Shown piece by piece: positions 1-5,028 of a DNA stretch of 6,232 nucleotides (the stretch's first letter is position 1; every line of letters starts with the position of its first letter). The notes beneath the pieces are model-generated. The model did not search any database. It saw only the letters and a program-made list of their open reading frames with translations, and was not told the origin of the DNA. Origin of the DNA: Planctomycetaceae bacterium (lineage in GTDB: Bacteria > Planctomycetota > Planctomycetia > Pirellulales > UBA1268). The DNA lies in NCBI GenBank assembly GCA_030616935.1, contig JAUWWJ010000100.1:1-6232 (forward strand). The letters are read 5' to 3'. A program made the translations under genes and the position numbers.

Positions 1-480
1 AATCTCTTTTTTGTTGAGTGAGTCCATGAAAACTTCACTTGATGCACACCCTTCTATTGTTGTGTAACGATGCTGCCCCTCAATAATGTTATTTTTGCTC
101 GGAGCTCCCGGAAACCAGACACTCACGCCTGTAAAAACAAGGTGTTTTTTTCCTGAAAGTGTTTCTATCATCCGTCGAGCATCATGAACGTCGCTTGGCT
201 TTCCTAATATCGAACCCTCGATTTCACCAACAGTATCGCATGCCAGAATAACGCGGTCTTCGGGTAGCGGAATGTGTTTTGCTACAGCAGAGGCTTTGGT
301 GTGGGCCAATCGAATTACGAAATCCCTCACCGTTTCACCTGGCTGGTGCGGCAATGCCGAGGCTTCGGCCTGCTCAGGTGGAGGGATAATGGAAACGTCC
401 CAGCCTGCAGCAATCGCCAGTTCTCGACGACGGCGAGATTGGCTTGCTAGGATCAGGCGAAGTGGCAAAGGTGGCGTCAT
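1..480 (-). CDS. maf: Maf-family nucleoside triphosphate pyrophosphatase (C-terminus outside window)
   Basis: Maf/Ham1-fold proteins hydrolyse non-canonical or modified (d)NTPs to the monophosphate plus pyrophosphate in the cytoplasm; some members have been tied to septum inhibition. Seen here: 160 codons from an ATG whose complement lies at 478-480, open to the window edge. Motifs in order are LASQSRRRREL (residues 11-21, the phosphate-binding SxRR loop), ETVRDFVIRLAHTKA (49-63, matching the family E..P.E.V..LA..KA region), ILACDTVGEIEG (78-89, with the conserved Asp at 82), LGKP (92-95, conserved Lys94), and an LSGKKHLVFTGV segment (108-119). The segment SEVFMDSLNKKEI (148-160) fits the family T.V.F..L...EI stretch. 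The last roughly 30-45 residues, including the usual AGxYxxQ motif, fall beyond position 1. CDT replaces the more common ADT, a modest variation. The start is chosen because LASxS normally begins about 5-10 residues in. It is divergent from the pseudouridine synthase, with 47 bp between starts. The family call is firm; the exact substrate (dTTP/UTP/m7GTP class) is not determinable. Confidence 0.93.
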   Translation of the reverse strand, partial: MTPPLPLRLILASQSRRRRELAIAAGWDVSIIPPPEQAEASALPHQPGETVRDFVIRLAHTKASAVAKHIPLPEDRVILACDTVGEIEGSILGKPSDVHDARRMIETLSGKKHLVFTGVSVWFPGAPSKNNIIEGQHRYTTIEGCASSEVFMDSLNKKEI

Positions 481-527
481 AAATAAGTGGCTCGTGGAAT
501 GACTGACCGATAGACGAAGGTAATCAT

Positions 528-1235
528 ATGAAGGTTCTCTTTGATGATTCAGAAATCATCGTTCTCGACAAGCCTGTTGGTCTTGCAACGGCCAACAGTC
601 CGCGGGGTGAGAATAGCCTCTATGTTGAATTGGTGGACAGGTTTGGGGCAGGGTGTTTTGTTGGAGTCGTAAGCAGATTAGACAAACCCGTGTCGGGCGT
701 AGTTGTTTTTGGGAAAAATAAAAGCGCTACGGCGAGGTTAGCTGAGCAGTTTCGTCACCGAACTGTCAAAAAAGAATATGTTGCGATTGTTGAGAGACGA
801 TTTCCATCGGCTCTTGGCGAATGGGTGACTTGGCGGGATCGTATTCATTGGGACGATATGGCACGTCGTGCTGTTGTCGATGGTCCAGGACAGAAGAGTA
901 GCCATCTGAGAGAATCGCGACAAAAGGAGGCAGACTGCGATTCTGCAGAAACTTCTGCACGGGTAGTCAAACGGGCAGGAGAAGTCTCGCTAGTCGAACT
1001 GCAGCCCAAAACTGGCCGCCGACATCAATTGCGTGCTCAGTTGGCTTTTCGGGGATGTCCTATAGTCGGTGACCGTATGTATGGCAGTAGGCTTCCATTG
1101 AGTTTCGGAGACGGCATGGCCGTAGCCCTCCATGCTCAGAAGTTGACGTTTGAGCATCCAAAGACTGGCAACGAAACGACAGTCGAAGCAGAGATACCAA
1201 AGCTGTGGAAGTCACGCTGCGCGGCTCTGTTTTAA
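528..1235 (+). CDS. RluA-family RNA pseudouridine synthase
   Basis: This enzyme isomerises specific uridines in rRNA or tRNA to pseudouridine. Seen: 235 residues, beginning directly with the catalytic-domain strand (VLFDDSEIIVLDKPVGL, 3-19), so there is no N-terminal S4 RNA-binding domain; this resembles RluA/TruC rather than RluC/RluD. The catalytic loop is SRLDKPVSG (49-57), with Asp52 as the expected nucleophile/catalytic aspartate. KTGRRHQLRAQLA (161-173) and GCPIVGDRMYGS (176-187) are the conserved RluA core, and ALHAQKLTFEHPKTG (200-214) is the usual C-terminal motif. The ATG is supported by GAAGG at 516-520, 7 bases upstream, one of the few clear Shine-Dalgarno-like sites in this window. 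The residue before RLD is Ser rather than the His usual in RluA proteins. The linker 118-145 is charged and lacks recognisable motifs, probably a variable loop. The target RNA position cannot be told from sequence alone. Confidence 0.93.
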   Translation: MKVLFDDSEIIVLDKPVGLATANSPRGENSLYVELVDRFGAGCFVGVVSRLDKPVSGVVVFGKNKSATARLAEQFRHRTVKKEYVAIVERRFPSALGEWVTWRDRIHWDDMARRAVVDGPGQKSSHLRESRQKEADCDSAETSARVVKRAGEVSLVELQPKTGRRHQLRAQLAFRGCPIVGDRMYGSRLPLSFGDGMAVALHAQKLTFEHPKTGNETTVEAEIPKLWKSRCAALF

Positions 1236-1446
1236 GTGGCAATGCCGTGTTGTTTCGATGCAAGGTGTTCTTTATCGATGTTTTATGAGATTCTGGCGAG
1301 AAGTTAATAGATCAAGTCCTTCGAAGAGTCCTATTTCACGGAAAATCTTCAGTCGTGATGAGTGTTTTGGTAGAGTCTGGCAACAAATATATTCAAGTGA
1401 TACTCAAGATGTATCACTATATTTATTCATTTTTATTTAAATTATC
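1236..1446. other. AT-rich intergenic spacer before the kinase gene
   Basis: This is a 211-bp gap between two plus-strand genes. A plus-strand open frame runs through part of it from inside the pseudouridine synthase gene, but its translation has no recognisable protein character. Besides the hairpin at 1396-1418, it holds an 8-bp palindrome CTTCGAAG (1319-1326) framed by a direct repeat AGTCC (1315-1319 and 1327-1331). No Shine-Dalgarno sequence precedes the kinase ATG; the last 20 bases are almost only A and T. The size and composition suggest the kinase has its own promoter, but I cannot place it firmly. Confidence 0.5.
1396..1418. promoter_or_regulatory. Perfect 8-bp inverted repeat upstream of the kinase (terminator or operator)
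   Basis: AGTGATAC (1396-1403) and GTATCACT (1411-1418) are exact reverse complements separated by a 7-base loop. The flanking DNA is very AT-rich, with TTTATTCATTTTTATTT following to 1438. Two readings are possible. One is a low-G+C intrinsic terminator for the upstream pseudouridine synthase, though the stem has only three G:C pairs and the T tract is interrupted. The other is a dimeric-repressor operator or 5'-UTR hairpin for the kinase that starts at 1447. A TATATT box at 1388-1393 lies just upstream, with a poorly spaced TTGGTA at 1367-1372 (15-bp spacer), which would place the hairpin at the transcription start. A direct repeat TCAAG (1393-1397 and 1404-1408) overlaps it. Confidence 0.5.
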
Positions 1447-3048
1447 ATGTCTCAAAAACCTTCCCTGATTAAACGCTTTCGTCAAGCGGTAATTGATTCA
1501 GGGTTACTAGAAAAATCAGTACTCAACGCTGCAGAGTCATCAGTTCGAACATCTCCTGGAATGGCTGCTTCTGACGAAACTGCAATCATTCGTGCGACGC
1601 TCAATTCACTCGTGGCCAAAGGGCATTTCAGTGAGGCTGATGCCACAAACGTTATTGGGTCGACATTTACTGAACTCGACTCCTTTCGTGAAGCATCACT
1701 CGCTAGCGGGCTTGGTATAACGTCACAGGCACTTGACGATTCCGAAGGTGTTGTACGTTCGTTTCCTGACAATGAATCAGTTGATGAGGCAACGATTGCG
1801 AAAGCCGTAGCAGACCGCCTTGTTGAGCAGGGGCTTCTAACCCCTTTCCAGGCGTCTCAACTTCTCATGGGGCGAAAGAAGTTTCAGTTAGGTCATTACC
1901 GAATTCTTTCACAAATTGGAAAGGGAGGGATGGGGCTTGTGTTTCTTGCGGAGCATGAGCTTATGGGGCGAAAAGTAGCAATCAAGGTTTTGCCGCGGAA
2001 GAAGGTGACGGAGCAGTCAGAGGAAGCTTTTCGTCGTGAGATTCGTATGCTTGGTCGCCTTGATCATGTCAATTTAGTGCGGGCGATTGATGCAGGGTTT
2101 GACGGCAATGTATTCTATATGGTGACTGAGTTTATTGACGGCCTTGATCTTAATCGTCTTGTTAAAAAACATGGATGTCTGACCGATGATGTTGCTGCAT
2201 CGATAATCTCGCAAGCCGCACGAGCTTTAGGGTACGCGCACAAAAATAAAATTGTGCATCGTGATGTAAAGCCCGGGAATATCTTCGTAGGTTTTGATGG
2301 CTGTGTGAAACTCCTTGATCTCGGTCTTGCTCGGTCGGAAGCGGATGGGGAGGCCAGTTCGTTTAGCGGTGTAGTTGGGACCATCGACTATATTGCGCCA
2401 GAACAGTTGAACAAAACCAGTGCAGGAAGTGTTGGTCCGGTGGCTGATGTATACAGTCTTGGGTGCACGCTCTACTACACAGTGACAGGAAACCCACCGT
2501 ACCCCGGCGGAGACCGTGGAGATAAAGCGCGGCGTCATCTTGATTCCAAGTCGATCAGCAAAAGTGAAATTCAAAAAAATGCGAAGCGTAGCAGTCCTGG
2601 CTTCTGCGATGTGCTTTATGGAATGCTTTTGAAGGAGCCAGGAGATAGGTACCAGTCTATGGACGAGGTGATCGATTCACTTGGCAACTGGCTTCCGCAG
2701 AATCCACAGCAGACAATTATAAATTGGATGAGTTCGTCGCCTGAAACCAATTCGCATGATGAATGGGTGCTCTCAGGAGGGGATCTTCTTAAAGACAGCA
2801 ACGATGATGTTGTCTTGGAGCAGCCTGGACGTGGTTTCGAGCAGGGGCAATCAAAGATTCCTACACCGGTGCTTCAGTCGGTAGTACGATCCCTCATCGT
2901 TGGCGTCGGTGTTGGTCTGTTAGCCGCTGTTGCGGAGTTTTCATTTGGCGAGGGTGTGAGCTATCTTTCGGTACTTTGCGGCCTTGTTGGTTTAGTGATA
3001 GCGGGGGGGGTCCAAACCCTTCTGCGGGTCGTGAAGTCAGGCGGTTAG
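1447..3048 (+). CDS. Membrane-anchored Hanks-type Ser/Thr protein kinase with duplicated N-terminal module
   Basis: Seen: 533 residues. Residues 11-72 and 80-142 are two related helical modules (see findings). The kinase domain runs from about 151 to 415, with a Gly-rich loop IGKGGMGLVF (157-166), VAIK Lys180, helix-C Glu198, the catalytic loop HRDVKPGN (271-278, Asp273), DLGLA (291-295, DLG in place of DFG, as in many bacterial kinases), APEQ (317-320), DVYSLG Asp334, and the late Arg401 in DRYQS. All catalytic residues are present, so it should be an active ATP-dependent Ser/Thr kinase. A polar linker (about 418-478) leads to two hydrophobic helices (about 482-498 and 505-527) and ends in VVKSGG, so both termini are predicted cytoplasmic with almost nothing outside. 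There are no PASTA or other extracellular sensor domains. The ATG start has no visible ribosome-binding site. It converges with the epimerase, 23 bp between stops. Substrates and signal are unknown; the upstream hairpin may be regulatory. Confidence 0.95.
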   Translation: MSQKPSLIKRFRQAVIDSGLLEKSVLNAAESSVRTSPGMAASDETAIIRATLNSLVAKGHFSEADATNVIGSTFTELDSFREASLASGLGITSQALDDSEGVVRSFPDNESVDEATIAKAVADRLVEQGLLTPFQASQLLMGRKKFQLGHYRILSQIGKGGMGLVFLAEHELMGRKVAIKVLPRKKVTEQSEEAFRREIRMLGRLDHVNLVRAIDAGFDGNVFYMVTEFIDGLDLNRLVKKHGCLTDDVAASIISQAARALGYAHKNKIVHRDVKPGNIFVGFDGCVKLLDLGLARSEADGEASSFSGVVGTIDYIAPEQLNKTSAGSVGPVADVYSLGCTLYYTVTGNPPYPGGDRGDKARRHLDSKSISKSEIQKNAKRSSPGFCDVLYGMLLKEPGDRYQSMDEVIDSLGNWLPQNPQQTIINWMSSSPETNSHDEWVLSGGDLLKDSNDDVVLEQPGRGFEQGQSKIPTPVLQSVVRSLIVGVGVGLLAAVAEFSFGEGVSYLSVLCGLVGLVIAGGVQTLLRVVKSGG

Positions 3049-3071
3049 AGAGTAGCACGGATCAGGGCGGC

Positions 3072-3977
3072 TCAGACTGACAGGATGTCTTCCAAAGCCT
3101 CTTTTATGAACGGGAATTGATAGGCAAATCCTGTTTCAAGGGCAACTTGTGGCAGAATCTTTTGGGAGGCAAAAAGTACCTTGGCAAATTCACCAAAAAC
3201 CAGACGTAGCCCAATGTATGGTGCAGGCATAAAAGCAGGGTGTTTCAGTTGTGCCGCAAGCGCTTTGGTGAATTCACTATTGCGCACTGGATTGGGAGCA
3301 ACAGCATTCATTGGTCCGTTTATTGAGGAGGTTTCGCTGGCGTGGGTATAAAGCCGTGCAAGATCAGCAACATGTATCCACGGCATCCACTGTCGTCCAT
3401 TGCCAAGAGGGCCACCAGCGCCGAGTCGAAATGGAGTGAGCATTTTCGCTAGTGCTCCACCACCAGCCCCAAGCACGATGCCTGTCCGCATCGTGATCAC
3501 ACGTATTCCTTGTTCACGTGCAATATCTGCTTCTCGTTCCCAGCCAATACAGACATCAGCGAGAAAATCATTTCCTGGTGAAGACGATTCAGTTACATCT
3601 TCTTCACCTCGATCGCCATAATAGCCAACCGCACTGCTTGAGATGAGAGTCTTGATATTATTTTTATTCTGCAAAATACCGGCAACAAGATTTTTTGTTC
3701 CAAGGACACGGCTATCTCGGATTCGAGCTTTCTGCGCAGTTGTCCAACGACCCTCAGCAACGGACTCGCCAGCAAGATGAAAAACAGAATCGACACCGTC
3801 GAATGACTCAGGTGGTGGTGGTCCTTCCAGCGGATTCCAACCGATCACAGCTCCTGCAAGATGACCAATTTTTTCAGCCGCACGTTTTGGATTTCGTGAG
3901 AGCACGGTTGGTTTGTTCAGAAGTCGTAAGAGACGTGGGCCAACAAAACCAGTACCACCGGTGACGAGAGCTTTCAT
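3072..3977 (-). CDS. TIGR01777-type NAD(P)-dependent epimerase (YfcH/SDR39U1-like, with DUF1731 tail)
   Basis: This is an extended short-chain dehydrogenase/reductase-like protein of the YfcH/SDR39U1 group. The family binds NADP(H), but its physiological substrate is not established. Seen: 301 residues, the normal family length. The Rossmann signature GGTGFVG (7-13) and SRNPKRA (27-33) form the nucleotide-binding start. HLAGESVAEGRWT (67-79), SSAVGYYGDRGEE (114-126), MRTGIVLGAGGGALAKML (163-180) and LGNGRQWMPWIHVAD (191-205) are hallmark motifs. The C-terminal domain has APNPVRN (227-233), PAPYIGLRLVFGE (251-263) and ASQKILPQVALETGFAYQFP (270-289), typical of DUF1731. The ATG (complement of 3975-3977) puts the Rossmann motif at the expected position; an AGG 8 bases upstream is only a weak Shine-Dalgarno. 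It lies downstream of, and in the same direction as, the secreted protein, so co-transcription is possible. Its 3' end faces the kinase. Confidence 0.94.
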   Translation of the reverse strand: MKALVTGGTGFVGPRLLRLLNKPTVLSRNPKRAAEKIGHLAGAVIGWNPLEGPPPPESFDGVDSVFHLAGESVAEGRWTTAQKARIRDSRVLGTKNLVAGILQNKNNIKTLISSSAVGYYGDRGEEDVTESSSPGNDFLADVCIGWEREADIAREQGIRVITMRTGIVLGAGGGALAKMLTPFRLGAGGPLGNGRQWMPWIHVADLARLYTHASETSSINGPMNAVAPNPVRNSEFTKALAAQLKHPAFMPAPYIGLRLVFGEFAKVLFASQKILPQVALETGFAYQFPFIKEALEDILSV

Positions 3978-4031
3978 GGAGGAAACCTGCCTTTAGAGGA
4001 GGGGTGTGTGCAGTACTAAAATTTTCTACTA

Positions 4032-4121
4032 TCAAGGTCGGTCGTAGCCGCCCGGCTTTGGAAGCTTAGGCGAAGTTGCCACATATTGATCAAGATAAGT
4101 AATTCCAGAACAGCATGCTTC
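4032..4121 (-). other. In-frame coding-like tail after the stop codon of the secreted protein gene
   Basis: Reading on past the TGA of the upstream gene in the same frame gives 29 sense codons before the next TGA (complement of 4032-4034). The translated tail ends YLDQYVATSPKLPKPGGYDRP minus its first residue, that is LDQYVATSPKLPKPGGYDRP, which has a protein-like composition and ends cleanly. A second minus frame is also open across 4020-4127. A run of 29 open codons is not statistically remarkable alone. It may be a former C-terminus cut off by a point change or frameshift, a readthrough extension, or plain intergenic DNA. Confidence 0.3.
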
Positions 4122-4814
4122 TCAACCAGCCGGAAAATTGATTTCGTTTGAGAGACTGTTGAGAAAAACTCGTGCCTTGCCATATTCACTCGAAGGATAG
4201 TCCTTCACGTGCTCTTTGAGGACCTCCATAAATTTGCTGACGGTCTTGCGAATGGCTTGGAAGTCTTGGAACTGAAGGCCACTCCCAGATGAAGCACGGC
4301 CAGCAAAAAGTGAATCGAGTTCCGAACGATAAGGAGTAAATATGCTGTCCTGAAGAACGAGAGGGTATTGGATGTGACCGGTCACCGGATCAAGTTGGGT
4401 AGAACTGAGGCGAGGAGGCGCGACTGATTTGGCAAGACGAATCGCATCTTCGTGCGAAATGCGCGAGGGTGCCTCATCAGCGCGAGCTTTTCGGTTTGTC
4501 TTCCGCATATCAAAATAGGTTTCAGTCCATTTCTTTCGGTTGTCGATTTGCTGGGACTGCGCGGACTGATAGTTCTGGGCAGCCTCTGAGTTTTGTAAGT
4601 TTTGATAGCCCTGAGCCCTCATCATGGAAGCCATTCCGTAGTCAGCTCCTTGCTGCGCAGTCGATGCGAAATTGCCTCCACCCCAACCACGCCTGCCCAT
4701 GCCACCCATCTGTGCTGTGAGTGGTAGCACCAAAAAGCTCCAGCAAAGAATTGCACATAAAAACCGATGTTCCGTGGGAAATGAGAGCGTCAGCAGCCAG
4801 GTTCGAAACTTCAT
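4122..4814 (-). CDS. Secreted Gly/Gln-rich protein of unknown function
   Basis: I do not recognise a named domain. Seen: 230 residues from the ATG at 4814. Residues 1-34 form a Sec-type signal peptide with an unusually long n-region (about 17 residues, with K, R and H), a hydrophobic core about 18-31 and a likely cut after PLTA (31-34). A short Gly/Met/Arg-rich stretch follows (QMGGMGRRGWGGG, 35-47), then a Gln/Asn/Ala-rich, probably helical segment (about 52-92, including GMASMMRAQGYQNLQNSEAA, 60-79), a basic stretch (93-112), and a C-terminal half with ISHEDAIRLAKSVAPPRLSS (119-138), LDPVTGHIQYPLVLQD (141-156) and a helical end (184-224). From memory this layout resembles uncharacterised planctomycete exported proteins; a search would confirm it. 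The ATG is preferred over an in-frame TTG at 4844 because GAGG lies 9 bases upstream and the signal peptide then starts normally. A promoter candidate lies at 4864-4893. The epimerase follows 144 bp downstream. Confidence 0.78.
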   Translation of the reverse strand: MKFRTWLLTLSFPTEHRFLCAILCWSFLVLPLTAQMGGMGRRGWGGGNFASTAQQGADYGMASMMRAQGYQNLQNSEAAQNYQSAQSQQIDNRKKWTETYFDMRKTNRKARADEAPSRISHEDAIRLAKSVAPPRLSSTQLDPVTGHIQYPLVLQDSIFTPYRSELDSLFAGRASSGSGLQFQDFQAIRKTVSKFMEVLKEHVKDYPSSEYGKARVFLNSLSNEINFPAG

Positions 4815-4863
4815 GGAAAAAGACCTCGTCGGATAACCAGTCAAATGTTTTTGAAACCATAGA

Positions 4864-4893
4864 ATTATAGTTTCAGCGAAAATCTATTGAAAA
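4864..4893 (-). promoter_or_regulatory. Sigma70-like promoter candidate for the secreted protein
   Basis: On the minus strand a perfect TATAAT (complement of 4864-4869) stands 18 bases from TTTTCA (complement of 4888-4893, four of six matches to TTGACA). Transcription would start near 4857, giving a leader of about 43 bases before the ATG at 4814. The -10 box is strong and the -35 box weak. Not tested beyond consensus matching. Confidence 0.45.
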
Positions 4894-4894
4894 T

Positions 4895-4902
4895 AGTATA
4901 CT
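4895..4902. promoter_or_regulatory. AGTATACT palindrome in divergent intergenic region
   Basis: This is a perfect 8-bp palindrome directly upstream of the minus-strand -35 candidate. It also contains TATACT (4897-4902), a plausible plus-strand -10 element for the lipoprotein gene that starts 126 bases further on, although no good -35 sits 16-18 bases before it. It is adjacent to an imperfect inverted repeat CTATT-GAA-AATAG (4884-4896). It could be an operator shared by the two divergent genes; chance occurrence in AT-rich DNA is also likely. Confidence 0.25.
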
Positions 4903-5028
4903 TCGAAAGATGAATTATCGCGATGTGAGCCTTCTCCAGGACGCATGGCCGAGATTTTAGCTGCCGGATTAAGGGCCTGTTGAAGTGCCTTTGGAAAAAC
5001 AAAAACCCACGCAAAGCGGAAAAATATT
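4903..5028. other. Upstream leader of the lipoprotein gene, no gene seen
   Basis: These 126 bases between the candidate plus-strand -10 and the lipoprotein ATG hold no convincing open frame on either strand, no strong hairpin and no recognisable riboswitch or RNA gene. The ribosome-binding region is weak: GCGGA at 5016-5020, 8 bases before the ATG. Confidence 0.4.

Noticed and set aside
272..502. Plus-strand open frame of 76 codons opposite maf
   Set aside because: It is the antisense of clearly conserved Maf motifs, so it is a shadow.
1319..1326. CTTCGAAG palindrome with flanking AGTCC direct repeats as a mobile-element footprint
   Set aside because: It is too short, with no adjacent element or matching copy elsewhere in the window; likely chance.
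1150..1440. Plus-strand open frame overlapping the end of the pseudouridine synthase and running through the spacer
   Set aside because: Its first third is the pseudouridine synthase sequence in another frame, and the remainder is AT-rich with no protein-like pattern or ribosome-binding site.
3049..3071. Possible bidirectional terminator between the convergent kinase and epimerase genes
   Set aside because: The 23-bp gap has no inverted repeat and no T tract.
4815..4844. Upstream TTG start that would add 10 residues to the secreted protein
   Set aside because: The ATG at 4814 has a GAGG 9 bases upstream and begins a regular signal peptide; the TTG would place extra polar residues before it.
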